From GCA-2705995 sp048267965 (GTDB lineage Bacteria; Bacteroidota; Bacteroidia; Flavobacteriales_G; Salibacteraceae): DNA of 64,000 nt. Positions 44,923-53,987 of the stretch are shown here, in pieces (the stretch's first letter is position 1; the number at the start of each line of letters is the position of its first letter). Both the position numbers and the translations under genes were made by a program. The stretch covers positions 434,001 to 498,000 of the forward strand of contig JBLWWK010000001.1 of the NCBI GenBank assembly GCA_048267965.1, read 5' to 3'. The notes beneath the pieces are model-generated. The model was not told the origin of the DNA. It saw only the letters and a list, made by a program, of their open reading frames with translations, and ran no database searches.

Positions 44923-47778
44923 ATGAAGAAAATTTTACTCGCATCTGCACTTTTTCTAAGTGCTCTTGCTTCGCAAGCACAGCATGTTTTCTCTGTGCGT
45001 GTAAACTCATCAACAGACGATGCAGAAGAAGCTGCAACTACTGGTGATATGTACGATGATAGCTCAGATCTTGAAATGAGCTTCGATGATTGGACACAGG
45101 TAAACGATAATCAGTTAATAGGTATTCGGTTTAGCAGTGTTACGGTTCCTACCAATGCAACGGTGGTAAGAGCTTATATTCAATTTCAGGTAGATGAGGA
45201 TAAAATGTCTGATCCTTGTAACCTTGAAATTCATGTAGAAGACAACGTAAACCCTTCTACTTATTCAACTACTCCTTTCGATATTTCGAGCAGAACCTAT
45301 TTGCCAACTTCAGTGTCTTGGAGTCCGGCTGCTTGGACATCTACTATGGTGGGTGATCAAAAATACTCTCAAAGAACTCCAGATATTTCTTCGTTAGTAT
45401 CTGCCATGTTGGCGAACCCAGGTTGGACCAACGGAAATCCAATGGCGTTTAAAATCGATGGTATTGGAACGCGTACTGCAGAGTCTTGGGATGGTGACGC
45501 TAACGGTGCTCCCATGCTAGTTATTGAGTATGCAATGCCCAACGAGTTTTTACTTCAGGTATTTCACGCTTCTGATTTAGAAGGTGGAGTAGACGCTATT
45601 GAAGATGCTCCCGTTTTTGCAGCTTTAGTAGATAAATTTGAAGACGAATACCCAAATACCATCACAATCTCTTCTGGAGATAACTACATTCCAGGGCCCT
45701 TTTTTAATGCTTCTTCAGAAGACCCAATCGAAGATTCATTGCGTTCTATTTTATCAGATTTTTACGGTATGCCACTCAACTCTTTGGGTACAGAAAGAGG
45801 CCGTATCGATGTTTCGATTATGAATGTAATTGGTTTTGACGCTTCTTGTTTCGGAAACCACGAATTTGATTTAGGTGAAGGAACCGTATCTGATATTATT
45901 TTCAGCAGCGGAAATGCTAGTTTCTTAAGCTGGATGGGTGCTCAATTTCCTTACTTGAGCGCTAACCTTGATTTTACCAATAGCGCTTTAGCTTCTCGTG
46001 CGGTTACTGATGTTAGAGATGCCAGCGAATTTATTACTGACCTTAACAATACATCTACAGCCAACAGCACGCCTAAGATTGCACCCGCAACTATGGTAGA
46101 TGTTAACGGTGAAAAAATTGGTATTGTAGGAGCCACAACTCAATTACTAGCTACTATTTCTTCTCCCGGTGGAGTAGTGGTAAAAGGAGGAGTTACTCAA
46201 GATGATATGACTCAATTGGCAGGTGTTCTTCAGCCGTATATTGACTCTTTAACCGCAGAAGGAGTAAACAAAATTATTTTGGCGAGCCATTTACAGCAGT
46301 TTGCTTTAGAGCAGCAATTAGCAGGAATGCTGAATGATATTGACATTATTTTGGCAGGTGGTTCAGATTTCTTGTTAGCCGATAATAACGATGTTCTTCG
46401 TCCGGGAGATGTAGCTGCGGGTAACTATCCTTACCAAACTACCAATGCTCAAAACGATCCAGTTTTAGTAGTGAGCACAGATGGAGAATACAGCTACTTA
46501 GGTAGATTAGTGGTAGCTTTCGACAACAACGGTGTATTGGTTCCTTCTAGTGTAAACGATGTAGTAAGTGGTGCTTATGCAACGTTGCCAGAAGTGGTAG
46601 AAGATATCTATGCAGGTACTAACCCTTTTGCTACGGGATCTAAAGGAAACTACGTACAGAGATTAACCAATTCAATTATCGATGTAGTAGTGGCCAAAGA
46701 CGGAAACACTTTTGGTAAAACTGAATTTTTCTTAGAAGGAAGACGCGCTGCTGTTCGTACACAACAAACCAATATGGGTGATCTTTCTGCCGATGCTAAC
46801 CTTTGGATGGCCCGTAAATTTGACCCAACTATTGCGGTTTCTTTGAAAAATGCTGGTGGTATCCGTGCAGAAATTGGAGTAATTGATCAAATGAACAACC
46901 AATTATTACCTCCTCAGCCGAATGCTGTTGCTGGTAAAGATTCTCTAGAAGTTTCTCAGTTAGATATTGAAAACACCCTTCGTTTCAACAACGGTTTAAA
47001 AGTGGTAGAAACTACTCCAGCTGGTGTTTTGGCCTTGTTAGAGCATGGAATTAACGATTGGGATGGTGTAGCCACACAAGGTAAAATGCCACAAGTGGGC
47101 GGTATCAAGTTTAGCTTCGATCCTACTCAGCCAGCTTACAGCCGCATTGTTAATATGGCCATTGTAGACGAAAACGGTTACGTTGTAGATTCTGTAGTGG
47201 TGAATGGCACTGTTCACGGAGATGCGAATCGTGTAATTAAAATGGTTTCACTCAACTTTATGGTAGATAACGATGGAGACGGTTATCCGTTTTCAACAGA
47301 AACTACTAACGGAGTAGACCTAGACGATAGTAATCTTCCAGCAGGTGGTGTTGCCAACTTTGCTAGCAACGGTTCTGAGCAAGATGCTTTGGCTGAGTAT
47401 TTAGCAGAATTTTATTCTGTAGATCCTTTTGCTGGTGAAGAAACCGACTTAGCAGAAGATGATAGAATTCAGGTATTAAGCGAAAGAAACGATAGCGTTT
47501 TTGTTGAAGAACCAACTTCAACGAGTATTAAAGAAACGGTAGGAACACAATTAACCGTTTATCCAGTTCCTGCTTCAGAAGAAGTAACCATTTCTATTAA
47601 AAACGGAGTGGTTAAATCGTATGCCATTTACAGCATTGCTGGTCAGCAAGTAAAGCAAGGCAAACCAGCTACAGCTGCTGCAAGAGTAGATGTTAAAGAA
47701 TTAAATGCAGGTGTATACTTTGTAAAAGTAGAAACTGAGCAAGGTGTTGAAGTAACTACCATTCAAGTAGTAAAATAA
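44923..47778 (+). CDS. T9SS-secreted metallophosphatase/5'-nucleotidase-like protein
   Basis: 951 residues. Signal peptide (1-19); a beta-sandwich domain (about 20-205, DNQLIGIRFSSVTVPTNATV...); a calcineurin-like metallophosphatase (about 207-535: FHASDLEGG, SSGDNYIPG, GFDASCFGNHEFD); a 5'-nucleotidase C-terminal domain (about 575-790: GNYVQRLTNSI, GDLSADANLWMARK, LKNAGGIRAEIG); and a T9SS type A sorting domain (last about 75 residues). Probably an extracellular phosphohydrolase releasing phosphate from nucleotides or phosphoesters. The usual first metal ligand motif DxH reads DLE in FHASDLEGG, so metal binding may differ. A near -7 box AATATTTG is at 44827-44834. Confidence 0.88.
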   Translation: MKKILLASALFLSALASQAQHVFSVRVNSSTDDAEEAATTGDMYDDSSDLEMSFDDWTQVNDNQLIGIRFSSVTVPTNATVVRAYIQFQVDEDKMSDPCNLEIHVEDNVNPSTYSTTPFDISSRTYLPTSVSWSPAAWTSTMVGDQKYSQRTPDISSLVSAMLANPGWTNGNPMAFKIDGIGTRTAESWDGDANGAPMLVIEYAMPNEFLLQVFHASDLEGGVDAIEDAPVFAALVDKFEDEYPNTITISSGDNYIPGPFFNASSEDPIEDSLRSILSDFYGMPLNSLGTERGRIDVSIMNVIGFDASCFGNHEFDLGEGTVSDIIFSSGNASFLSWMGAQFPYLSANLDFTNSALASRAVTDVRDASEFITDLNNTSTANSTPKIAPATMVDVNGEKIGIVGATTQLLATISSPGGVVVKGGVTQDDMTQLAGVLQPYIDSLTAEGVNKIILASHLQQFALEQQLAGMLNDIDIILAGGSDFLLADNNDVLRPGDVAAGNYPYQTTNAQNDPVLVVSTDGEYSYLGRLVVAFDNNGVLVPSSVNDVVSGAYATLPEVVEDIYAGTNPFATGSKGNYVQRLTNSIIDVVVAKDGNTFGKTEFFLEGRRAAVRTQQTNMGDLSADANLWMARKFDPTIAVSLKNAGGIRAEIGVIDQMNNQLLPPQPNAVAGKDSLEVSQLDIENTLRFNNGLKVVETTPAGVLALLEHGINDWDGVATQGKMPQVGGIKFSFDPTQPAYSRIVNMAIVDENGYVVDSVVVNGTVHGDANRVIKMVSLNFMVDNDGDGYPFSTETTNGVDLDDSNLPAGGVANFASNGSEQDALAEYLAEFYSVDPFAGEETDLAEDDRIQVLSERNDSVFVEEPTSTSIKETVGTQLTVYPVPASEEVTISIKNGVVKSYAIYSIAGQQVKQGKPATAAARVDVKELNAGVYFVKVETEQGVEVTTIQVVK

Positions 47779-47795
47779 GCACACAGGTAAAGAGC

Positions 47796-47828
47796 AAAAA
47801 AATCCCGGCTGAAAAGCTGGGATTTTTT
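47796..47828 (+). terminator. Terminator, convergent region
   Basis: ATCCCgGCTgaaaAGCtGGGAT hairpin in A/T tracts, 18 nt after the phosphatase stop. It may also serve the convergent mazG-like operon. Confidence 0.9.
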
Positions 47829-47851
47829 GTTTTATGAAAATCAAAAAGAAG

Positions 47852-48181
47852 TTATTTCAACTTTTCGTTGTTTTTGTGGCGGTCTTTATCTCGATTGGTT
47901 TTTAGGGCCATTTTCTTTTGAAAAGCAGCTTCAAGATCAATTCCGGTCTGATTGGCTAAGCACACCGCTACAAAAATTACATCGGCCAATTCTTCGCCTA
48001 AATCTTTGTTTTTGTCAGACTCTTTCTCGCTTTGCTCTCCGTATCTGCGAGCAATAATTCTAGCTACTTCGCCTACTTCTTCAGTAAGCTGTGCCATGTT
48101 AGTGAGTTCGTTAAAATAACGAACACCAAATTCTTTAATCCAATTGTCTACAATCTCTTGTGTGTCAGTTAATCCAGCCAT
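47852..48181 (-). CDS. MazG-like nucleotide pyrophosphohydrolase
   Basis: 109 residues. MazG-fold metal motif: QLTEEVGEVARIIARRYGE followed by DLGEELADVIFVAVCLA (EExxE...ExxD). It hydrolyses (d)NTPs to monophosphates in house-cleaning. A charged Lys/Asn C-terminal tail follows. Last gene of the rsgA-dtd-OMP operon, 6 nt from its neighbour. Confidence 0.88.
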   Translation of the reverse strand: MAGLTDTQEIVDNWIKEFGVRYFNELTNMAQLTEEVGEVARIIARRYGEQSEKESDKNKDLGEELADVIFVAVCLANQTGIDLEAAFQKKMALKTNRDKDRHKNNEKLK

Positions 48182-48187
48182 GTGTGT

Positions 48188-48844
48188 TTAAATATTTGCA
48201 GTCACTCCAAAGAGTACAATTAAATGCTGAAAAGAGCCGGTTCCATCAGCGTAAACTGGAGTTAACGATTTAGAATAACGAGTAGAAGTATAAAACTGAA
48301 AATAGTCTTCTATAGGTAAGCGAAGACCCAACCCAGCATTTACTAAGAGTTGATGCGCATTGGGTACCGATTGTATTTCTGAAATATTAGCTCTCCAATC
48401 AGATTCCTTAATCTCGGTGATGGTTCTTTTGTCGCTAGACTCTATTGACTGGCCAATAGCCACTTGGTAACTAAGTCCAGAAATAATAGAAACCTTCCAT
48501 TTACCACCAAAACCAGATTTGAGCATTACAGGCAAACCTAAATAACTGTGTTTGGTATTAATGGTAAGAGCCTCACCTGTTTCAATTTCGTATTCAAATT
48601 CTTTTTGAGAATGCAATAAATCAGCTTCAACTAACAAATAAGGGTTGATGTCGAAGTTGACCATTAAGCCGTTTACCATTTCGTTAGCCGGGGTAAATTT
48701 TATGCCTTTAAGCTCTGAATTCTCATTTGAGTAAAACGTTCGTTGTAAACCTGAAATAATTCCGATATCCCAGCGAGAACTGTCTTGAGCCAAAGAAATA
48801 AGTGTGCTGATGATAAAAATCGAGGTAAAAACTGCTTGTTTCAC
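48188..48844 (-). CDS. Outer-membrane beta-barrel protein (PorT/OMP_b-brl type)
   Basis: 218 residues, GTG start. Signal peptide (1-19, LISLA-Q); then strands with the layout of Bacteroidota outer-membrane-protein beta-barrels (WDIGIISGLQRTF, LVEADLLHSQKEF, YLGLPVMLKSGFGGK, VNAGLGLRLPI, LIVLFGVTANI). Role unknown. Overlaps the dtd stop by one base. Confidence 0.72.
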   Translation of the reverse strand: MKQAVFTSIFIISTLISLAQDSSRWDIGIISGLQRTFYSNENSELKGIKFTPANEMVNGLMVNFDINPYLLVEADLLHSQKEFEYEIETGEALTINTKHSYLGLPVMLKSGFGGKWKVSIISGLSYQVAIGQSIESSDKRTITEIKESDWRANISEIQSVPNAHQLLVNAGLGLRLPIEDYFQFYTSTRYSKSLTPVYADGTGSFQHLIVLFGVTANI

Positions 48845-49296
48845 TATTCTTTATTTTTTGAATCAATAACTATGGTTACAGGTCCATCGTTTACTAAACT
48901 CACTGCCATGTCTGCACCAAATTGGCCTGTTTCTATCTTTTTCCCTAATTGTTGAGATAAAGTTTGGCAGAAACTTTCGTAAACAGGTATGGCCTTTTCA
49001 GGTTTTGCAGCGCGAATATAAGAAGGTCTATTTCCTTTTTTTGTACTTGCGTACAAAGTAAATTGGCTAATGGCTAAAATATCACCTGCTATTTCTTGAA
49101 TCGATAAATTCATTTTGCCATCTGCATCGCTAAAGATCCGCATCCCGATTACTTTTTTCACCAACCAATTAATGTCTTCTTGAGTGTCTAATTCTTCGAT
49201 TCCAACGAGTAGTAATAGGCCTTGTTGAATGGATCCTACCGTTTTAGAATTGATAGAAACCGCTGCTTGAGCAACGCGTTGAATAACTAATCGCAT
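48844..49296 (-). CDS. dtd: D-aminoacyl-tRNA deacylase
   Basis: 150 residues, full length. Signature motifs ISQFTLYA (76-83) and NDGPVT (136-141) build the cross-subunit active site that removes D-amino acids from tRNA. Between rsgA (4 nt gap) and the barrel protein. Confidence 0.95.
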   Translation of the reverse strand: MRLVIQRVAQAAVSINSKTVGSIQQGLLLLVGIEELDTQEDINWLVKKVIGMRIFSDADGKMNLSIQEIAGDILAISQFTLYASTKKGNRPSYIRAAKPEKAIPVYESFCQTLSQQLGKKIETGQFGADMAVSLVNDGPVTIVIDSKNKE

Positions 49297-49300
49297 GGGC

Positions 49301-50224
49301 TTAATATGTTTTTTCTAGATTTTCATCGTGGTACATGTCTACATAATTTTGATATCTAGAAAGCGAGATTTCACCTTCTTCAACTGCGTTTTTAATGGCG
49401 CAATGCGGCTCGTTGATATGTACGCAGTTATGAAATTTGCAAGAACCCAATAAATCGCGCATTTCTGGAAAATAATGGGCTAAATGTTCTTTGTCGAAAT
49501 CGATAATTCCGAAACTTCTTACACCGGGTGTGTCAATTATATTAGCCCCTATCGAAAGCTCATGTAGCTCGGCAAAAGTGGTGGTGTGCTGGCCTTTTTC
49601 GTTGGCGTCTGAAACATCTTTCACTTTAATGTCTAGCGTGGGTTCTATGGTGTTAATTAAAGAAGATTTTCCAACTCCAGAATGACCCGATAACAACGAT
49701 GTTTTGCCTTTTAAAATTTCTCGAAGTTCATCGATTCCCTTTTGAGTTTTTACCGATGTGATGCAATAATTATAGCCAATCGGATGGTAAATGGCCAATA
49801 CCTCTGCCAATCGATCAATGGCTTCTTCGGTGTAAACATCAAATTTGTTAAACACAATGGTAGCGGGTATATCGTAGGCTTCGGCAGTAGCTAAAATTCG
49901 ATCAACAAACCCCAAAGCAATTCTGGGCTGAACAATGCTGGTAACCAACACCAGTTGGTCAATATTGCTGGCAATTATGTGCACCTGTTTCGAAAGCTTG
50001 GTAGATTTTCGAATAATGTAGTTCTTGCGAGGTGCAATGGTGTGTATTATGCCATTTTGCTCATTATCGAAATCAAACTCTACCGAGTCGCCAACGGCAA
50101 TGGGGTTGGTGGCTTTTATGCCTTTCATCCTAAACTTACCTTTGATTCGGCAAGGCACAATACCGTTTTCAAGCGTTTTAACTTGGTACCAACTTCCAGT
50201 AGATTTAATTACAGTTCCTTGCAT
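49301..50224 (-). CDS. rsgA: Ribosome small-subunit GTPase A
   Basis: 307 residues. OB fold (about 1-65), circularly permuted GTPase with NKFD before the P-loop (GHSGVGKSS, 180-188) and DTPGVR, and a C-terminal zinc finger (GSCKFHNCVHINEPHCA). Late 30S maturation factor. First gene of the rsgA-dtd-barrel-mazG operon, divergent from gldA. Confidence 0.96.
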   Translation of the reverse strand: MQGTVIKSTGSWYQVKTLENGIVPCRIKGKFRMKGIKATNPIAVGDSVEFDFDNEQNGIIHTIAPRKNYIIRKSTKLSKQVHIIASNIDQLVLVTSIVQPRIALGFVDRILATAEAYDIPATIVFNKFDVYTEEAIDRLAEVLAIYHPIGYNYCITSVKTQKGIDELREILKGKTSLLSGHSGVGKSSLINTIEPTLDIKVKDVSDANEKGQHTTTFAELHELSIGANIIDTPGVRSFGIIDFDKEHLAHYFPEMRDLLGSCKFHNCVHINEPHCAIKNAVEEGEISLSRYQNYVDMYHDENLEKTY

Positions 50225-50250
50225 AAAAGAGTTTAAGGGATGTTAATTGG

Positions 50251-50258
50251 CAAAAATA
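50251..50258 (-). promoter_or_regulatory. -7 box of the rsgA operon
   Basis: CAAAAATA on plus is TATTTTTG on the coding strand, exact consensus, 27 nt before the rsgA ATG. Confidence 0.6.
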
Positions 50259-50282
50259 GAAATTGCGAGCCATGTGAATTCT

Positions 50283-50290
50283 TACTTTTG
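50283..50290 (+). promoter_or_regulatory. -7 box of gldA
   Basis: TACTTTTG, exact consensus, 24 nt before the gldA ATG and divergent from the rsgA box. Confidence 0.6.
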
Positions 50291-50313
50291 GCATTAACCG
50301 ATAATTAGAGGCA

Positions 50314-51222
50314 ATGTCGATAAAAGTTGAAAATGTAACGAAAGAATACGGAGCTCAAAAGGCATTAGATAATGTTTCTTTTGAAGTGAAACCAGGAGAA
50401 ATTGTTGGTTTTTTAGGTCCTAACGGTGCAGGAAAATCTACCATGATGAAGATTATTACCTGCTACTTGCCGCAAACAGTGGGCAAAGTTACGGTAGGTG
50501 ATTTCGATGTTTCTAAAGATGCCATGAAGGTGAAAGAACGCATTGGTTACTTGCCAGAGCACAACCCGCAGTACTTAGAAATGTTCGTGAAAGAGTATTT
50601 GCTTTTTGTTGCCAAGCTGCACAAAGTGAAAAATCCGAAAGAACGCGTTAAAGAAATGATTCAGCTTGTTGGATTAGAGGTAGAGCAAAACAAGAAAATT
50701 GAAGCGCTATCGAAAGGATATCGCCAACGTGTTGGTTTGGCCCAGGCGCTTATGCACAACCCCGATGTGCTAATTTTAGATGAGCCTACAACGGGTTTAG
50801 ATCCCAACCAGATTGTAGAAATTAGAAACGTAATAAAAGAGGTGGGTAAACACAAAACAGTAATGATGAGCACGCACATTATGCAAGAGGTAGAAGCTAT
50901 TTGCGACCGCGTAATCATTATTAATAAAGGTAAAATTGTGGCCGATCAGCCAACGAGCGAATTGCAAAAAATGAGTTCGTCTACTCAAATTATTCAAGTA
51001 GAATTTGACGGCAAACCCAACTTGAATAAACTCAAAAACTTGAAAGGTGTTAAAAGGGTAGACTCGTTAAAAGGCAACTCTTTCGAAGTAGAAGCCAGCG
51101 CTAAGCACGATGTGCGTTCAGATATTTTTCAGTTTGCCGTTGATAGTCAATTAAAAGTGTTGGGCCTTTCGGTAGAAGAGCAAGATTTAGAAGATGTTTT
51201 CCAAAAACTTACTCGTTCTTAA
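50314..51222 (+). CDS. gldA: GldA-type ABC transporter ATP-binding protein
   Basis: 302 residues. Walker A GPNGAGKS (35-42), signature LSKGYRQRVGLAQA, Walker B DVLILDEPTTGLDPNQ and H-loop STHIMQEVEA. The start MSIKVENVTKEYGAQKALDNVSFE and overall sequence match GldA, which with GldFG forms an ABC transporter needed for gliding in Flavobacterium johnsoniae. gldF/gldG are not adjacent. In non-gliders close homologues exist, so gliding is not implied. Confidence 0.85.
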   Translation: MSIKVENVTKEYGAQKALDNVSFEVKPGEIVGFLGPNGAGKSTMMKIITCYLPQTVGKVTVGDFDVSKDAMKVKERIGYLPEHNPQYLEMFVKEYLLFVAKLHKVKNPKERVKEMIQLVGLEVEQNKKIEALSKGYRQRVGLAQALMHNPDVLILDEPTTGLDPNQIVEIRNVIKEVGKHKTVMMSTHIMQEVEAICDRVIIINKGKIVADQPTSELQKMSSSTQIIQVEFDGKPNLNKLKNLKGVKRVDSLKGNSFEVEASAKHDVRSDIFQFAVDSQLKVLGLSVEEQDLEDVFQKLTRS

Positions 51223-51742
51223 ATCGCTTATTTATCTCTAAAACAGTGATGTAGAAACTCAAAGTCACCGAATGTTTTGGCATTTGGTGAAGAGAATCTT
51301 CAATGTAAAAGCTATATCCGTAATGGATAAAGCCTTTGAGTAATCCTAAGCCAATTTGTGGCCGAATGGCCCAAGCCGACTGGTTTTTATGGTGAAAATA
51401 CTCAGCAGAAAGCCGTGTGTTCACTCCTCCAATTACGGTGTAGGCATGTAGTAAACCAGCCGCCTCAATTTTCAAAATATCTCGATCAGGAAAGTACTCG
51501 GTTCCTACCGAAATCACCCGAGAAATACCACCGTATTCACCCATTTCAAAATAGCCTTTTGCGAGAGAAACTCCTACCGAACTATAATTCGCTAATGTAA
51601 CGGTAGGAACCACTCCCCAAGAATTTTCGGTTCGAAACATCCAGCTTTCATACGGAATTGGTTCAGGAAGCGAATCGGAAGAAATCTGTGCAGAGCTCAA
51701 CAACGGAAAAAACAGCAAAAGCCCATAGAAGAATATTCTCAT
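51209..51742 (-). CDS. Secreted/outer-membrane protein of unknown function
   Basis: 177 residues with signal peptide (1-18, PLLSSA-Q) and barrel-like strands (WGVVPTVTLANYSSVGVSLAKGYF, IKIEAAGLLHAYTVIGG, AWAIRPQIGLGLLKGFIHYGY, SVTLSFYITVLEINKRF). Family not recognised. Its 3' end overlaps gldA convergently by 14 nt. Two exact copies of the iterated word face each other inside it (51500, 51602). Confidence 0.65.
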   Translation of the reverse strand: MRIFFYGLLLFFPLLSSAQISSDSLPEPIPYESWMFRTENSWGVVPTVTLANYSSVGVSLAKGYFEMGEYGGISRVISVGTEYFPDRDILKIEAAGLLHAYTVIGGVNTRLSAEYFHHKNQSAWAIRPQIGLGLLKGFIHYGYSFYIEDSLHQMPKHSVTLSFYITVLEINKRFKNE

Positions 51743-51943
51743 AACGCGTTTGAAACAAGAATTGCGCCATGTGATGATTCATCAAAATCGAAGAATCACA
51801 TCTCTTTTTGCTAATTAGGCGTTAAAATTGACGAGAAAAGAATCTTTATTTTTTTATTAAATGTCTTGTAAACAGGGCAAAAAGATGCGAAAAGAAGGTT
51901 TTAATCTGTCGGTAACATTCTCTTTTTAAAAAGATTTATATCT

Positions 51944-51951
51944 TACTTTTG
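51944..51951 (+). promoter_or_regulatory. -7 box of the metK leader
   Basis: TACTTTTG, exact consensus; transcription would start near 51958, at the 5' edge of the SAM-II aptamer. Confidence 0.65.
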
Positions 51952-51961
51952 AAGCGTAATT

Positions 51962-52030
51962 AACGTGGAAAGATTTGGCTGCTTGCAACCACATAAAAAA
52001 AGTGCTAAAAAGCATCGGGTTGCCAAAGCA
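51962..52030 (+). promoter_or_regulatory. SAM-II riboswitch upstream of metK
   Basis: The order CGTGG, ATTTG, TTGCAA, CCAC, a short A-rich segment and GTGCTAAAAAG (52002-52012) reproduces the SAM-II (metA-type) aptamer: P1 forms between 51965-51968 and 51989-51992, and the GCTAAAAAG block supplies the pseudoknot and SAM-contact bases. SAM-II is known from Alphaproteobacteria and Bacteroidota and shuts down methionine/SAM genes when SAM is high. A downstream GGTTGC (52018-52023) can pair with GCAACC (51985-51990), overlapping P1, and may be part of the switch. About 47 nt separate it from metK. Confidence 0.85.
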
Positions 52031-52076
52031 GACTGACTCTACGTTTTGAGTTTTACAACATAAAAATTAGAGCATA

Positions 52077-53339
52077 ATGCCATATTTATTTACTTCCGAA
52101 TCGGTAAGCGAAGGTCACCCAGATAAAATTGCCGATCAAATTTCAGATGCCATCCTCGATAACTTCTTAGCCTTTGATCCTCACTCAAAAGTGGCTTGCG
52201 AAACCATGGTTACAACAGGTCAGGTTATGCTTGCAGGTGAGATAAAATCAGACACGTACATAGATGTTCAGCAAATTGCGCGTGATACAATCAACAGAAT
52301 TGGCTATACCAAAGGGGCTTACATGTTCGAAGGCAACTCTTGTGGTGTTTTAAGTTCTTTGCACGAGCAATCTCCAGACATTAACCAAGGGGTAGATCGT
52401 GGCGATGTTGAAGAGCAAGGCGCTGGAGATCAGGGAATGATGTTTGGTTTTGCTACCAACGAAACCGATAACTACATGCCTTTAGCGCTTGATTTATCGC
52501 ACAGAATCTTAATCGAGTTAGCGAAAATGCGCAGAGAAGGAACCGATATTTCTTACTTACGTCCGGATGCGAAATCTCAGGTAACTATCGAATATTCAGA
52601 CGATCACGTGCCCATTAGAATCGACACCATTGTAGTTTCTACTCAGCACGATGATTTTGATGAAGAAGGAGCCATGCTCGAAAAAATTCAGAACGACATT
52701 GTGAATTTGCTAATACCAAGAGTGGTAGCTACTTTGCCGGCTTCTATTCAAGCATTGTTTACCGATAATATAAAGTACTTTATTAACCCAACGGGTAAGT
52801 TTGTAATTGGTGGTCCGCACGGTGATGCAGGTTTAACTGGACGTAAAATTATTGTAGATACTTACGGAGGTAAAGGTGCTCATGGTGGTGGGGCATTTAG
52901 CGGAAAAGACCCATCGAAAGTAGACCGTTCTGCGGCTTATGCTGCTCGCCATATCGCAAAAAATTTGGTGGCCGCTGGTGTTTCAGACCAAGTGCTGGTG
53001 CAGGTTTCTTACGCCATTGGAGTAGTGGAGCCAATGGGTGTATTTGTAGACACGTATGGTTCTTCTAACGTTTCTATGAACGATGGAGAAATTGCCAAGA
53101 TTGTTCAAAAAGTATTCGATTTACGCCCAGGAATTATCGAGCAACGTTTAAAATTACGTAACCCAATTTATAGTGAAACGGCTGCTTACGGTCACATGGG
53201 TAGGAACCCAGAAGTGATTACTAAGAAGTTTATCAGAAACATTGGTGCCAAGCACGATGAAAAAGAAATGGAAGTAGAGTTGTTTACTTGGGAGAAACTT
53301 GATTATGTAGACCAAGTAAAGAAAGCTTTTCAGCTGTAA
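52077..53339 (+). CDS. metK: S-adenosylmethionine synthetase
   Basis: 420 residues. MPYLFTSESVSEGHPDKIADQISDA start, the ATP motif GAGDQGMMFGFA and the phosphate loop GGAFSGKDPSKVDRS are all present. It makes SAM from methionine and ATP. Regulation by the SAM-II element closes a feedback loop. Slightly longer than E. coli MetK (384) because of an internal insertion (about residues 180-230). One exact GGTAGGAACC (53199) encodes Gly-Arg-Asn near the end. Confidence 0.97.
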   Translation: MPYLFTSESVSEGHPDKIADQISDAILDNFLAFDPHSKVACETMVTTGQVMLAGEIKSDTYIDVQQIARDTINRIGYTKGAYMFEGNSCGVLSSLHEQSPDINQGVDRGDVEEQGAGDQGMMFGFATNETDNYMPLALDLSHRILIELAKMRREGTDISYLRPDAKSQVTIEYSDDHVPIRIDTIVVSTQHDDFDEEGAMLEKIQNDIVNLLIPRVVATLPASIQALFTDNIKYFINPTGKFVIGGPHGDAGLTGRKIIVDTYGGKGAHGGGAFSGKDPSKVDRSAAYAARHIAKNLVAAGVSDQVLVQVSYAIGVVEPMGVFVDTYGSSNVSMNDGEIAKIVQKVFDLRPGIIEQRLKLRNPIYSETAAYGHMGRNPEVITKKFIRNIGAKHDEKEMEVELFTWEKLDYVDQVKKAFQL

Positions 53340-53362
53340 GCAGAAAGCAATAGTATGAAACG

Positions 53363-53401
53363 AAAAAAGCGGTGTAAATTCAAATTTACACCGCTTTTTT
53401 T
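53363..53401 (+). terminator. Terminator of metK
   Basis: AAGCGGTGTAAATT/AATTTACACCGCTT near-perfect hairpin with T tract, 24 nt after metK. Confidence 0.92.
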
Positions 53402-53426
53402 ATGTTGTATAAAATGTCTTTAAATG

Positions 53427-53580
53427 AAAAAAGGAGCACCTCTGCTCCTTTTTCTGATTAACCGTAATGGTTAACCAACGATACCTATGAGAAAACTTCT
53501 ATAAACCTAAACGCGTCATTTTTTAATGAGGTTGGGTAAAGAAGAAAAAAATGTCAAAAAAAAATTAGGGCATAAAAAAA
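53427..53580. repeat. Tandem structured repeat, copy 1
   Basis: Begins with an A-flanked GGAGC-acctct-GCTCC hairpin and TTTTTCT, then TTAACC-gtaat-GGTTAA, the conserved AACGATACCTATGAG, AGAA-aac-TTCT and TCATT-tttt-AATGA. An ATG in the conserved block opens a five-codon frame (MRKLL, stop). Not a CRISPR: there are no unique spacers. Confidence 0.9.
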
Positions 53581-53727
53581 GGAGCACCTCTGCTCCTTTT
53601 TCTGATTAACCGTAATGGTTAACCAACGATACCTATGAGAAAACTTCTATAAACCTAAACGCATCATTTTTTAATGAGGTTGGGTAAAGAAGAAAAAAAA
53701 ATCAAAAAAATTTAGGGCATAAAAAAA
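53581..53727. repeat. Tandem structured repeat, copy 2
   Basis: 147 nt, almost identical to copy 1 (GCATC for GCGTC and small A-tract length changes). The GGAGC/GCTCC hairpin has A/T tracts on both sides and could terminate transcription in both directions, so it may delimit short transcripts. Confidence 0.9.
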
Positions 53728-53850
53728 GGAGCACCTCTGCTCCTTCTTCTGATTAACCGTAATGGTTAACCAACGATACCTATGAGAAAACTTCTATAGA
53801 CCTAAACGCATCATTTTTTAATAAGGTTGGGGAAGAAATGATTTTTTTTG
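53728..53850. repeat. Tandem structured repeat, copy 3
   Basis: Same order of hairpins and the same mini-frame. Differs from copy 2 by a few substitutions (CTTCTTCTG for CTTTTTCTG, TATAGACC for TATAAACC, AATAAGG for AATGAGG). The 3' part decays into A/T tracts after about 53840. Confidence 0.88.
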
Positions 53851-53987
53851 AAAAAAAAATAGGGAAGATGAAAAGCGCGATGCGCAACGATTCTACACAA
53901 AAAACATTGTGTTTTATAAGTAGAATACTAAACAAATGTTAATTAATTGTTTGTGGTTGTGGTAAAAGTTCCTAAATTAGCCATTGT

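Noticed and set aside
6018..46130. The many GTAGGAGCC occurrences (for example 6427, 21926, 23413, 46125) as more copies of the word
   Set aside because: They are nearly always the in-frame codons gta-gga-gcc (Val-Gly-Ala) and not seen between genes, so codon usage is enough.
53427..53850. CRISPR array
   Set aside because: Repeat unit is about 147 nt and the whole unit repeats; no short direct repeats with unique spacers and no cas genes.
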